Shown piece by piece: positions 55,378 to 64,000 of a stretch of 64,000 bases of DNA. A program made the translations under genes and the position numbers. The DNA lies in NCBI GenBank assembly GCA_023663085.1, contig JAMPIB010000009.1:1-64000 (forward strand), in the 5' to 3' direction. This DNA is from Ruminococcus sp. GTDB taxonomy: Bacteria > Bacillota > Clostridia > Lachnospirales > Lachnospiraceae. Under the pieces are notes generated by a model. That model worked only from the letters and a program-made list of their open reading frames with translations. It was not told the DNA's origin and searched no databases. Positions within the stretch are counted from its first letter, which is position 1. The number at the start of each line of letters is the position of its first letter.

Positions 55378-55632
55378 CTAGTATCTTTTATATACGTCGC
55401 CGCGATTATCAATATTCTCTATATTAATCAGTCTTATCTCATTATCAATCATATAGAGGATCCGATAATCGCCAACACGCAGACGATATAAATTATGACC
55501 GCTTAATTTTTTTATATCCGTTCCATCCGGTAATTTATAAATTGCCTTATACAATCTTAACCGCTGAGATTTATCCTGCTTATCAAGGAATTTTTGCGCC
55601 GCTTTTTCAAATCTAATCTCGTAAGTCCTCAT
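55378..55632 (-). CDS. RelE/StbE-type toxin
   Basis: An 84-residue toxin with the RelE fold: YEIRFEKAAQKFLDKQDK at the start and the GHNLYRLRVGDYRILYMID core with the conserved R-x-G-x-Y-R pattern, thought to cleave mRNA in the ribosomal A site. Its start overlaps the antitoxin gene by 20 bases. AT-rich compared with flanking icd. Confidence 0.9.
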   Translation of the reverse strand: MRTYEIRFEKAAQKFLDKQDKSQRLRLYKAIYKLPDGTDIKKLSGHNLYRLRVGDYRILYMIDNEIRLINIENIDNRGDVYKRY

Positions 55633-55846
55633 AAGTCAATCCATCCTTTTTCAGCAGTTCTTCCAATGTAACAGTTGCTCCGTCATTATTCTTTTTCGCA
55701 TCCTCAATCATCCGTAAATCCCATTTATCCGGAACAACTTCTTCCACTAACAAGTCTTTGATACTATTTAACATATCAACAACATAGGTCAATTTATAAT
55801 CCGGAATATTATTAATAAACTGTATTATCTGTTCTTTATTACTCAT
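55613..55846 (-). CDS. Antitoxin of the RelE-type pair
   Basis: A 77-residue acidic protein directly upstream of and overlapping the toxin. The C-terminal half (DGATVTLEELLKKDGLTYED) looks like the toxin-binding tail of RelB-like antitoxins; the N-terminal half is helical (IIQFINNIPDYKLTYVVDML) and may dimerise. AAGGCGG precedes the ATG. Confidence 0.82.
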   Translation of the reverse strand: MSNKEQIIQFINNIPDYKLTYVVDMLNSIKDLLVEEVVPDKWDLRMIEDAKKNNDGATVTLEELLKKDGLTYEDLRD

Positions 55847-55877
55847 ATACTACCGCCTTTCGCATATTGTTATATAT

Positions 55878-55886
55878 AATATACCA
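55878..55886 (-). promoter_or_regulatory. Extended -10 promoter of the RelE-type pair
   Basis: On the minus strand TGGTATATT, an extended -10 element, about 30 bases before the antitoxin start; the -35 region (TGGCAA at 17 bases) is poor. The surrounding sequence is AT-rich and nearly palindromic (ATATT...AATAT), where an antitoxin complex could bind. Confidence 0.4.
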
Positions 55887-55937
55887 AATCCAGATTATTT
55901 TTGCCACATTCTATTTGACTATTCACCTATTAGTTTC

Positions 55938-57146
55938 CTAAGCCATCGCGTCTAATGTTCCACGCACCGCCCTGATGAAATCCTCACTGTTTAATACCGT
56001 GACATCCTTTAACGAGGTGATGAGCGCCAGATCTTTCGTCATTCTGCCGCTTTCGATGGTCTGGATGGTGGCCTGTTCGAGTCTGTCGGCGAAGGTCATC
56101 AGATCGGGAATATTATCCAGTTCACCGCGTTTTCTCAGAGCGCCCGTCCAGGCGAATATCGTTGCAACAGAGTTGGTCGAGGTTTCTTCGCCTTTTAAAT
56201 GCTTGTAGTAATGGCGCTGTACGGTTCCGTGGGCCGCTTCGTATTCATATACGCCGGTGGGCGATACCAGTACGGAAGTCATCATGGCTAAAGAGCCGAA
56301 TGCAGAAGATACCATATCGCTCATGACATCACCGTCATAATTTTTGCAGGCCCAGATAAAACCGCCTTTGGCCTTCATAACGCGCGCTACGGCATCATCA
56401 ATCAAGGTATAGAAATACTCGATGCCGGCCTCTTCAAACTTCTTTGCATATTCTTTTTCATAAATATCCTGGAAAATATCTTTAAAGTTATGGTCGTATT
56501 TCTTGGAAATGGTATCTTTGGTCGCAAACCACAGATCCTGCTTCGTATCCAGCGCATAGTTAAAACATGCTCTGGCAAAACTTGTGATGGACTTGTCCGT
56601 ATTGTGGATGCCCTGCAGGATACCGGAACCCGTAAAATTATGTATAGTCTCGCGGATCTCGGTGCCATCTTCTCCTGTAAAAACAAGTTCCGCCCTGCCG
56701 GGGCCGGGCACTTTGATCTCTGTATTTTTGTAAACGTCTCCGTAAGCATGTCTGGCTAAGGTGATCGGTTTTTCCCAGTTTCTGACGCAGGGTTCGATGC
56801 CTTTTACAACGATGGGCGCACGAAATACCGTTCCATCTAAAGCGGCTCTTATCGTGCCGTTAGGACTTTTCCACATTTCTTTCAGATTATATTCCGTCAT
56901 TCTGGCCGCGTTAGGCGTGATCGTCGCGCATTTTACGGCAACACCGTATTTTTTGGTGGCTTCGGCAGAATCCAATGTCACTTTATCATCTGTTTCGTTT
57001 CTGTGTTCGAGGCCCAGATCGTAATATTCTGTTTTCAGATCAATGTAAGGTAACAACAGTTCCTCTTTTATCATCTTCCAGAGGATCCTTGTCATTTCAT
57101 CTCCATCCATTTCAACTAAAGGGGTCGTCATTTTAATCTTTTCCAT
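55938..57146 (-). CDS. icd: NADP-dependent isocitrate dehydrogenase, eukaryote-like subfamily
   Basis: A 402-residue enzyme oxidising isocitrate to 2-oxoglutarate, a source of glutamate carbon and NADPH. The N-terminus ([20 protein letters not shown]), the substrate segment ([15 protein letters not shown]) and ENKYDGD-like [17 protein letters not shown] place it in the subfamily related to eukaryotic NADP-IDH rather than E. coli Icd. It lies 93 bases after the GntR-type gene on the same strand. Confidence 0.95.
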   Translation of the reverse strand: MEKIKMTTPLVEMDGDEMTRILWKMIKEELLLPYIDLKTEYYDLGLEHRNETDDKVTLDSAEATKKYGVAVKCATITPNAARMTEYNLKEMWKSPNGTIRAALDGTVFRAPIVVKGIEPCVRNWEKPITLARHAYGDVYKNTEIKVPGPGRAELVFTGEDGTEIRETIHNFTGSGILQGIHNTDKSITSFARACFNYALDTKQDLWFATKDTISKKYDHNFKDIFQDIYEKEYAKKFEEAGIEYFYTLIDDAVARVMKAKGGFIWACKNYDGDVMSDMVSSAFGSLAMMTSVLVSPTGVYEYEAAHGTVQRHYYKHLKGEETSTNSVATIFAWTGALRKRGELDNIPDLMTFADRLEQATIQTIESGRMTKDLALITSLKDVTVLNSEDFIRAVRGTLDAMA

Positions 57147-57239
57147 TTACTGTTCTCCTTTTCCTGTCTGTTATATCCCATTATGTTCTGCCTGCTGTCC
57201 TTCACAGCCTCTGTGCTCCTTGAGCAGTCTGCCTGTTAC

Positions 57240-57935
57240 TTATTGTGCATTCTCATCATATATCTCATAAAATCCATTTTTTACCATATTATCATAGGCG
57301 TTGATGATGTGACGGTTGGCAAGCTGCTCCGCCTTGGCGGCGTCTTTTTCCTTGATAGCCTCCATGATCTGCCTGTGTTCGTCATTGGACGCTCTTCCAC
57401 GGGTATTCTTGGAGAGGGTCTTTTGTCTGACACGCAGTACATAACCATGGAAATCCTTTAAGAGATGTTCTAACATCTTGGAACCGCAGGCATTATACAA
57501 AATATCATGAAAACGATTATCCAGTTCCGCCATCTGATCCATATGTCCTTTATCGGCATGAAACTCGGCCAGATAGATATTTTCTTCCATCTCCTCCAAC
57601 TGTTCTTTGGTGATCTTCTCCGTCGCCATCCTTGCGCAGAGTCCCTCCAGAAGAGAACGTATCATATAAATATCTTCCACATCTTTAGCCGTGATCCCCG
57701 TCACATAAGCGCCCTTATTGGGGATGATCTGGATAAGACCTTCTAATTCCAACTGCCTGAACGCCTCTCGAACAGGCGTTCTGCTTACACCCAGTTCCTC
57801 TCCAATCGCCACTTCTTTTAATTCCTCATGCTCCCTGTATTTACCACTCAGGATATCTTCTCTGATCTTCTGGAAGACTCTGCCGTGCAGGGAGTATTTA
57901 TCATTCACTGTCTGTTTGATATCATAACCACTCAT
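57240..57935 (-). CDS. GntR-family regulator, FadR/FCD subfamily
   Basis: A 231-residue regulator with an N-terminal winged helix (about 15-80; ELGVSRTPVREAFRQLE is the hallmark) and a C-terminal all-helical FCD domain with metal-ligand-like residues (DNRFHDIL, EHRQIM, NRHI). The ATG at 57935 has AGG eight bases upstream and lies downstream of a promoter with a palindromic operator, so autoregulation is likely. icd is the obvious candidate target by position. Confidence 0.9.
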   Translation of the reverse strand: MSGYDIKQTVNDKYSLHGRVFQKIREDILSGKYREHEELKEVAIGEELGVSRTPVREAFRQLELEGLIQIIPNKGAYVTGITAKDVEDIYMIRSLLEGLCARMATEKITKEQLEEMEENIYLAEFHADKGHMDQMAELDNRFHDILYNACGSKMLEHLLKDFHGYVLRVRQKTLSKNTRGRASNDEHRQIMEAIKEKDAAKAEQLANRHIINAYDNMVKNGFYEIYDENAQ

Positions 57936-57966
57936 TGTATTTGCCTGTCTTTCTTTTTCTCGTATA

Positions 57967-57995
57967 ATTGTATACAATCCTGCGGCTTGTGTCAA
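57967..57995 (-). promoter_or_regulatory. Promoter and palindromic operator of the GntR-type gene
   Basis: On the minus strand a perfect TTGACA (57990-57995), a 17-base spacer and TACAAT (57967-57972). The -10 forms half of the perfect 12-base palindrome ATTGTATACAAT (57967-57978), the TGTATACA type of site bound by many FCD-class GntR proteins. Confidence 0.75.
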
Positions 57996-58001
57996 GTCAT
58001 G

Positions 58002-58892
58002 TTATTCTGAGAACAGCCGTTCAATATCCAGCATCCCCCACCCCTGCTTATTCCAGGAATCACCCAGATCCCTGGCACTGTAGACAATCTTACGCTTTAC
58101 CTGCTCGTTATTGAGATACGGATATTTTTGCAAAAGCAGCGCCGCGGCCCCGGATACAACAGGCGCGGCCATAGAAGTGCCGCTTTTTTTTACATACCCG
58201 CTCCCGCGGTTACTACAGGAAACAATATCTGTGCCGGGCGCTACAACGTCCGGCTTGCGATAAAGAATAGAATTATCACCCCTGCCGGAATAATTTTCGC
58301 ACAGGTTACTGCGGTTACCAAAATAACCGTCCTCATGGCAGCCTACCGTGATCACTTTACGGCTGTTTCCAAGCGGTGAAATTGTACCGTCCTTCGGCCC
58401 GTCATTTCCTGCCGCGCAGACAACGACAATTCCGGATTTCCAGACGGCCTCTAAAAGCCCGACGACTGCTTCTACTTTACTTTTTTCATTGGGATTACCG
58501 ATACCGACCGAGATATTTAAGACGCGGATATGATGATGCAGACGATTCTGCATGACCCACAACAGACCATGATACATACTCTCAATAGAACCTTCGCCGT
58601 TCTGATCTAAAACTTTTCCGATACAAAAAAGGCATCCCGGTGCGATACCTCTGTATCTTCCGTTCGACATAAGGCCGTTCCCGCCGATACATCCGGCGAC
58701 ATGTGTACCATGCCCGCTGTCGTCATATAACCGGCTTCTATGATTGACAAAATCATGAAAGGCCAATACCCGTCCCGCCAGATCCGGGTGTTCATAAAAA
58801 CCCGTATCCAATACTGCTACCGTGACCGGCCCGCCCTTACAGGATAGCTGGATCCGTTCGCTGCAGCCAAGCTGATTTCTAACGCGATACAT
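58002..58892 (-). CDS. Subtilisin-like serine protease (S8), no signal peptide
   Basis: A 296-residue peptidase with the complete catalytic triad: D29 (VLDTG), H61 (SGHGTHVAG) and S240 (SGTSMAAP), and oxyanion N163 (AAGNDG). It has neither signal peptide nor propeptide, so it resembles intracellular subtilases of the AprX/Isp kind. The ATG at 58892 is served by GGGAG, which is itself the right arm of the terminator stem behind the LRR protein gene. Ends 7 bases before the promoter of the GntR-type gene. Confidence 0.92.
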   Translation of the reverse strand: MYRVRNQLGCSERIQLSCKGGPVTVAVLDTGFYEHPDLAGRVLAFHDFVNHRSRLYDDSGHGTHVAGCIGGNGLMSNGRYRGIAPGCLFCIGKVLDQNGEGSIESMYHGLLWVMQNRLHHHIRVLNISVGIGNPNEKSKVEAVVGLLEAVWKSGIVVVCAAGNDGPKDGTISPLGNSRKVITVGCHEDGYFGNRSNLCENYSGRGDNSILYRKPDVVAPGTDIVSCSNRGSGYVKKSGTSMAAPVVSGAAALLLQKYPYLNNEQVKRKIVYSARDLGDSWNKQGWGMLDIERLFSE

Positions 58893-58930
58893 AAAAAACT
58901 CCCGGCTTTTTCCTTATTTTATGCCGGGAG
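58893..58930 (-). terminator. Terminator whose stem contains the protease ribosome site
   Basis: On the minus strand CTCCCGGC (58923-58930), a 16-base loop, GCCGGGAG (58899-58906) and six T residues, then ATG of the protease. The GGGAG of the right arm is at normal Shine-Dalgarno distance (six bases) from that ATG, so folding would both terminate transcription and hide the ribosome site. Confidence 0.8.
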
Positions 58931-58951
58931 GTTTTATTCGGTTCCTTTTAT

Positions 58952-61780
58952 TCAGTATATCCGTTTCCGCCTGCCATTATAGAAAAACAGCGCCAGCCCC
59001 GTGAATAATAATCCGACGCACAAAAACCACTTCGGATGGATGCTGTAATCTCCGGTATCGGGAGACGCATCCTTATTGCCGGTAGAAAGACTGTTAAAGA
59101 CTGCCTGCCCGTTATTTACAACAGCCGTATCACCCGATACATAATTATAAATACCATACGAAGAAAAATGACTCGCCGTAAATGAAACGCTGTTCATCCC
59201 CTCTGTAGACGTAAGTCTGCTGGGAACTTCTTCCAACTGCCCGTTGGCGTCCAGACAGACGACATGCAGGTTTTCTTCACTGACACCGTTTGGCATCGGT
59301 ATGCTGATCTCCATCGACTGTCTGCCAAGACCAGTGATGGGCACAAGCGTATCTGCTTCACAAAGGGTAATCTCAAAAGCACACAGATGCGACGGCGACT
59401 TATTACCATAGATTTCACGGTATGCGTCCGTGATCGCGCTCTTACCTCCGGCGCTGTCCACGATTTCCAGAATATAACCTTTTTCTGCACCATCTAACAC
59501 CGCGTTTGCCAATCCGGCATTTTCAATCACATTACTGCTGACACGAACTGTAACGCCCGGCTGTGAAGCCGCAACAGCCACACCCTCCGACCCTTCGGCC
59601 GGAATCCGCACTTTATCAATTTTATAATCCCTGCCGCCGACAGTCACCATATCCGGATAGTATACGAGCGATTCACCGTTATTTAGCATCTTCCGGATGC
59701 TCAATACTTTAGCGCCATCCTGCATGGCCTCATTACAGATGATCCCCCTGAAACCGAGCACACTCGCATCAAGGACCGTATCCGTAAAAGATACTGCACT
59801 GTCCGGTACAACGGCTACTTTAATCCCGTTAAATGCCAGATCTCTGTACTCTTCATTATATATTTTACCGGAAGAGGCTTCATACGAGAGTCTGGGCAGA
59901 GAAGTCCCTTCAAAAATCACAATACCGTTTCCTGCTTCTTTTACAGAATCAGCCACATCAAATGCTCTGAGCCCGATTTCCTCCACGGATGCCGGAATCC
60001 TTATCGTCTGAAGCGGACAGCCCAGATAAGCCCTGTCCTTGATACATCTGACCATGGAACCGCCTTCGATCTCCGAAAGCGCAGAACATCCTGCAAAAGC
60101 GCCTTCACCAACTACTTCCACACTCGCAGGCAGAACCGCTTTCGTGATACCGGAATAGTCCGCAAACGCTCCCGGCCCGATCGTCTTCACGCCGTCGGGT
60201 ATCGTCACAATACTGCTGTTTCCGCGGTAAGCAAGTAAAATCCCATCTCCGACCACCAGAAAATCACCGGAACCGTTCTGTTTCCAGTTCTGGAGCCAGG
60301 GCGTATTATCAAACGCCGACGGTTCAATTTCTGTTACCGTGCTTGGAATGACTACATTAGTCAATCCAGCACAATGATAGAATGCCGCATACCCAATCTT
60401 TTCCAGACCTTCCGGGAGTACCGCCTCCGTAATACCCGATCTGGCAAAAGCAAAATCACCGATCTCGATAATCGTATCCGGTATCTCTATGGAAGACCTG
60501 CTGTCATTATAATAAGCCTGATCCGCGATCACGGAGTCATTCACAACCGTATATTTGGGGAAAGAAGAACCTTTCTTCCCACCGTTACCAGAAATACTGG
60601 CAATCGTCTCACCTGTTTCGCCGGTAGCGATCCCCGTTATCTGTGACAGATCGACTTCACCCGAATTGACGGTAGCCGACGCATTATCTACGAAAACAAA
60701 TGCTTCATTCCCAACAATCCTGGACTTACCGACTACAGAAGCATCCTCTTCTGATTCCAGCGGATTGATATGCGTTACTTCATGATAATAATCCACTTCC
60801 AAAGGAGGCTCATCTTCCTGACTGTCATCATCTGTTATGGCTTCATTTACGGTATCTATAGCGGTATCTTCATATTCTGCGACCTCAATATCTTCCAGTA
60901 CCAGATTATCTGCAAAATTCTTAGCCACGCTGCCTTCCGCCGCGTCAATCTTTAATTTCGTACAGCCGTCAAATGCCGTGCTGTGTATGGAACTGACTGA
61001 TATCGGTATCGCGATCCGTCTTAAACGGATACAGTCTTCAAAGGCTTTTAAACCGATGGTATTGACAGAATAAGGAATCGTTACATTCGTCAGATTACAG
61101 CAGTTAGAAAAAGCGTAGGCGGAAATCTCACTGACGCTGCCGCTGATATCCACGCTTTGCAGATTCTTATCTCCCCAGAAAGCATACGGAGATACTTTAG
61201 TGATCGTAGCCGGCATTGTATACGCCGTACCCGGCCTTCCGGACAATACCGCATATAATGTACTCCATCCATCTTTATTATAGATAGCTCCATTTTCACA
61301 GGTGAAATTCGGGTTGCCGCTACTGAATTCCACATTTGACAGGGAAATATCCCCTGCAAAAACAGCATTGCCCAATGATTTTAAACCGGAGCCGACCTTG
61401 ACGCCGGTAAGCGATGGACAATCCGCAAAAGCGGCCTGTTCTATTGTTTCTACAGAATCGGGAATCGTTACGGACTGTAACTGCGGACAACCTCTAAATG
61501 CACCGGAACCGATGCTTGTCACATTTTCACCAATGATGATATTTTTCAAATAGGCGTTTCCGGCAAAAGCATCCGCCTCTATTTTTTCCACATAATTAGA
61601 AATAGACACGTTCTCAGCCGTGCCTGAATACTTGATCAATGTAGTTCCATTCATCTGAAAATCGGATGAAGAAGCGGTATCCGTATCGACCGCTTCTACA
61701 TCTGATACAGGTATCTGTGTGATGGCGATTGCCACCGCCATCAACAGAGCACCTATACATTTTCTAATTTTCTTCCCCAT
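58952..61780 (-). CDS. Leucine-rich-repeat (BspA-like) surface protein
   Basis: A 942-residue secreted protein: signal peptide (1-30, ending ...DVEA), two blocks of LRR_5/BspA repeats (about 50-285 and 425-625, units like IGSGAFRGCPQLQSVTIPDSVETI), separated by an acidic linker, then a C-terminal beta domain ending in SFTASHFSSYGIYNY and an anchor: SPDTGD, HPKWFL, a hydrophobic helix and the basic end NGRRKRIY. SPDTG fits the (S/P)PxTG sortase sites known in some Clostridia. BspA-type proteins bind host or other bacterial surfaces. GGGAG precedes the ATG, 33 bases after the stop of the sister gene. Confidence 0.88.
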   Translation of the reverse strand: MGKKIRKCIGALLMAVAIAITQIPVSDVEAVDTDTASSSDFQMNGTTLIKYSGTAENVSISNYVEKIEADAFAGNAYLKNIIIGENVTSIGSGAFRGCPQLQSVTIPDSVETIEQAAFADCPSLTGVKVGSGLKSLGNAVFAGDISLSNVEFSSGNPNFTCENGAIYNKDGWSTLYAVLSGRPGTAYTMPATITKVSPYAFWGDKNLQSVDISGSVSEISAYAFSNCCNLTNVTIPYSVNTIGLKAFEDCIRLRRIAIPISVSSIHSTAFDGCTKLKIDAAEGSVAKNFADNLVLEDIEVAEYEDTAIDTVNEAITDDDSQEDEPPLEVDYYHEVTHINPLESEEDASVVGKSRIVGNEAFVFVDNASATVNSGEVDLSQITGIATGETGETIASISGNGGKKGSSFPKYTVVNDSVIADQAYYNDSRSSIEIPDTIIEIGDFAFARSGITEAVLPEGLEKIGYAAFYHCAGLTNVVIPSTVTEIEPSAFDNTPWLQNWKQNGSGDFLVVGDGILLAYRGNSSIVTIPDGVKTIGPGAFADYSGITKAVLPASVEVVGEGAFAGCSALSEIEGGSMVRCIKDRAYLGCPLQTIRIPASVEEIGLRAFDVADSVKEAGNGIVIFEGTSLPRLSYEASSGKIYNEEYRDLAFNGIKVAVVPDSAVSFTDTVLDASVLGFRGIICNEAMQDGAKVLSIRKMLNNGESLVYYPDMVTVGGRDYKIDKVRIPAEGSEGVAVAASQPGVTVRVSSNVIENAGLANAVLDGAEKGYILEIVDSAGGKSAITDAYREIYGNKSPSHLCAFEITLCEADTLVPITGLGRQSMEISIPMPNGVSEENLHVVCLDANGQLEEVPSRLTSTEGMNSVSFTASHFSSYGIYNYVSGDTAVVNNGQAVFNSLSTGNKDASPDTGDYSIHPKWFLCVGLLFTGLALFFYNGRRKRIY

Positions 61781-61813
61781 AGGAATCTCCCAGGAATCTT
61801 ATACTTATACTTC

Positions 61814-64000
61814 TTATACTGTTTTGACCGCTGCTTTTCTGTCCTTTTTCATAAACAGAATGATCGACAGGCAGGCAAGGCCAAGTGACAAGAACCACTT
61901 CGGATGAATCGGATCGCCGGTCTTAGGCGTTGTATCCAACAGACCCTCTGACAGATTCTGTGTATTCACATAAATCGTATACGGTGAGAAGTGCGTCGCC
62001 GTAAAGCTGATACATGGAACACCACTGATCGTCGTAAATCTCTCCGACATATCCTCTAACTGATCCGATACGACTGCACCCATCATATTATTACCGCCGT
62101 AGGTGATCAGTGCATCCGGTAACGGTATTGTAATATCAACCGTCAGCCCTGTTGTATCTGTAATCTTCGTCGTTCCCGTCGAATCATACAGGCTGATATC
62201 CATTGCATAATACAGGATATCATCAAGATTTCCATACTTATTGGTCAAAGCATTCACAACTGCCTGTGTCGCCTCCGGTGTCTCGGAAATCTTCACAATA
62301 AAGTTATCTGTAGAACCGTTTACATTGGCCGTTGCCAAATCCTTATTACTGATACCCGGTTTGGTGATATCAACTCTTGTATTGCCGTTATTATCAGCCG
62401 TACTTACCGGTGTCGTATTCGTGGAAACGGTTCCCGCGCCTACCGGAGTCGGTGTCGGTGCAGACGGTGTGCCGGCTTCAAATTCCGCCGTTACAAGGAC
62501 ATTATTATCAGGCATGGTGAACGTCGTTGCCGAAGCAAGTACCATTACCAGATTAACGCCGTTCGATTCTGTCCTCCACTGTTTAAACTTCTGCCCATCC
62601 GGTACATCCGCTACGATAATAACTGTTTCTCCAACTGCATAACTGCCACTTCCGTAACCGTTTACAACCGTAACCGTATGTCTTGCAGCCGCTCCGGAAC
62701 TTGTCGAAGAAGTCGAAGCGCTGGTTGACGTTGTACTTGTAGAGCTGCCAGCGGTCGTCCCACTACCACCCGAAGCCGTTGTGCCGCCGCTTGTCGTTCC
62801 CGTACCGGTACCGCTGCTGCTGTCTACTTCATAAAGTGCGACAATCGACATATTCTTAGTGACATTCGTACTCTCCTCACTGAATCTTAAGAAGGTATAA
62901 CCTTCATGGAACTTATAAGCAGGTTCTACCGCCGCTTCACCCTCCGGAATAAGCTGTGTAGGGCCAAGCTGTTCTCCAGTAACGCCATCGAGGAAGATAA
63001 CAATATAGTTGCCGTCTACCGTACCGTTCAGAGAACTGAATTTAGCAATAACATCTACATTTTGCGTGATCGGATCATTATAGATATCTACTCCGTTTGT
63101 TCCAATCCAACCTTCAAAGCGATAACCTTCATGTACCGGTGTCTCCGGTATCTGATTTCTCCTCAAGTAGCCACCGCCGTCAGCACTACTTTCTACCTGT
63201 GTCGCACTGATCAGTGTACCATCCATATCGTAGAACTTGACGTCCCACAGATTTCCTATATCTCTCCAGACAAGATCGTACTGCTCGCCGTATGTCTTTG
63301 CATAACGCTGTGCAGAAGAATCGTCATAAGTAACCAGATAAGTGGTTGTTTTATTAGGATCTGCTTCAAACGCATCTGTCGAAATAAACACTTCTCTGCC
63401 CGGAATCTTCAGGATATTTAGCTTATTATCTCCCGCGAAAGCTCCCGCATCAATCTTATTAACAGATGTAGGAAGATCAACTTCTATTAATGACGAACAA
63501 TCTCTAAAGCAGTTCTCCGGAATCCGTGCAAGCCCTTTAGCCTCTCCGAGATTGATCTCTGTCACATAAGTACAGGCATCAAATGCCTCCGAGGCAATTT
63601 CCGTCACATTCGGAAGGACAGAATCCGATACATCGGATACAAGCGTGTTGTCGTTATTTTTTCCTCTTGTTTCCAGACATTCTTCCAGCGTATAAGTTTC
63701 GGCATCATTTTTTGAATATAAAATTCTGCTCTGTGCCAGATACTTCGGATTATCTTCTGCAATACTAAGTGATGTCAGGGAAGTACAGCCTCTAAACGGC
63801 AGCTTATTGATCTCCGTACATGCCGATCCGATGCTGACGCTCTTTAAATTCTCACAACTGTCAAAAGCATAATCCGGCAGATACGTAACCTGATTCAGAT
63901 CAATGGATTCCAGACGGTCATTTCCCTTGCTTAGAATCGTATCACCTTCACCGCTCAACTTATCATTATAATCACCGCTGAACAAACCGCCCTGTATATC
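61814..64000 (-). CDS. Leucine-rich-repeat surface protein, 5' end outside window
   Basis: At least 728 residues, open through the right edge; the true start lies beyond the window. Visible order: LRR_5 repeats (first about 220 residues), a segment YRFEGWIGTNGVDIYNDP and a second YTFLRF unit like InlB B-repeats, a Ser/Thr/Gly-rich linker (about 62690-62840), a divergent Flg_new/InlB-like unit, a domain paralogous to the end of the neighbouring protein (SFTATHFSPYTIY), and the anchor TPKTGD-HPKWFL-hydrophobic-KKDRK. Same anchor layout as the 942-residue sister. Probable adhesin. Confidence 0.87.
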   Translation of the reverse strand, partial: DIQGGLFSGDYNDKLSGEGDTILSKGNDRLESIDLNQVTYLPDYAFDSCENLKSVSIGSACTEINKLPFRGCTSLTSLSIAEDNPKYLAQSRILYSKNDAETYTLEECLETRGKNNDNTLVSDVSDSVLPNVTEIASEAFDACTYVTEINLGEAKGLARIPENCFRDCSSLIEVDLPTSVNKIDAGAFAGDNKLNILKIPGREVFISTDAFEADPNKTTTYLVTYDDSSAQRYAKTYGEQYDLVWRDIGNLWDVKFYDMDGTLISATQVESSADGGGYLRRNQIPETPVHEGYRFEGWIGTNGVDIYNDPITQNVDVIAKFSSLNGTVDGNYIVIFLDGVTGEQLGPTQLIPEGEAAVEPAYKFHEGYTFLRFSEESTNVTKNMSIVALYEVDSSSGTGTGTTSGGTTASGGSGTTAGSSTSTTSTSASTSSTSSGAAARHTVTVVNGYGSGSYAVGETVIIVADVPDGQKFKQWRTESNGVNLVMVLASATTFTMPDNNVLVTAEFEAGTPSAPTPTPVGAGTVSTNTTPVSTADNNGNTRVDITKPGISNKDLATANVNGSTDNFIVKISETPEATQAVVNALTNKYGNLDDILYYAMDISLYDSTGTTKITDTTGLTVDITIPLPDALITYGGNNMMGAVVSDQLEDMSERFTTISGVPCISFTATHFSPYTIYVNTQNLSEGLLDTTPKTGDPIHPKWFLSLGLACLSIILFMKKDRKAAVKTV

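Noticed and set aside
58002..58892. Secreted subtilisin maturing the LRR proteins outside the cell
   Set aside because: The protein has no signal peptide or propeptide, so extracellular processing is not supported; only the genetic linkage is reported.

Overview
The window is a compact, almost entirely minus-strand stretch of the chromosome of an anaerobic, low-to-moderate GC Firmicute, most likely a spore-forming member of the Lachnospiraceae (Clostridium cluster XIV type). Grounds for this are the gene set and order: phoH-HD protein-ybeY beside yqfC/yqfD, a TepA-like ClpP next to ftsK/spoIIIE, a SpoVB-like flippase, NfnAB, fhs and folD, a MetH without reactivation domain, and strong AGGAGG ribosome sites. 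The lineage is an inference from content; no rRNA, tRNA, prophage, insertion sequence or CRISPR array was seen. Only one gene (ABC-F, 53400-55367) lies on the plus strand. No gap longer than about 250 bases lacks a feature.

Region by region, given by increasing coordinate although transcription mostly runs the other way. 1-10352: a methionine/branched-chain amino acid block, transcribed from a good promoter at 10324-10352 as lipoprotein > metH > ilvB > ilvN > an AT-rich acyltransferase > ilvH > ilvC > tetR-type regulator > leuC > leuD (cut by the window edge). 10370-13064: a zinc/cadmium resistance operon (SmtB-type repressor, small HMA protein, CPC-type P-type ATPase) with a clear promoter-operator. 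13100-14222: small accessory island with a ParE/RelE toxin, an overlapping short antitoxin and two small unknown genes, bounded by terminators. 14231-19286: a chemoreceptor with a G9 tract in its leader, then proB > DUF896 > 5-formyl-THF cyclo-ligase > proA. 19295-24783: two flavoproteins, a BofC-like protein and a SpoVB-like flippase. 24854-29149: yqfC > yqfD > phoH > degenerate HD membrane protein > ybeY. 29234-37315: pdp, rlmH, two zinc-ribbon membrane proteins, a MORN-repeat membrane protein, a Dabb protein and nfnAB. 37342-43402: folD, fhs, ftsK, tepA-like. 43491-49694: polytopic membrane protein, metY, a CFI-box protein, yebC, a CNNM/CBS protein, and mazF without a recognisable antitoxin. 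49760-53329: alr, nnrD and a coiled-coil protein, read from a promoter back-to-back with that of the ABC-F gene. 55378-57995: a RelE-type toxin-antitoxin pair, icd and a GntR/FCD regulator with a palindromic operator. 58002-64000: an intracellular-type subtilase downstream of two large leucine-rich-repeat surface proteins, the second cut by the window end.

Most of the window is conserved housekeeping. The parts deserving attention are accessory: the acyltransferase and the second acetolactate synthase regulatory subunit inside the ilv operon, the toxin island with genes under 60 codons, the poly-G leader of the chemoreceptor, a 33-base dispersed repeat found in front of two unrelated genes, the HD protein whose metal-binding Asp is Arg, perfect inverted repeats on two strong promoters, and the LRR-LRR-subtilase cluster, whose terminator stem doubles as the ribosome site of the protease. 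I did not find a clearly new defence or biosynthetic system; the surface-protein cluster and the toxin island are the best candidates for undescribed biology.
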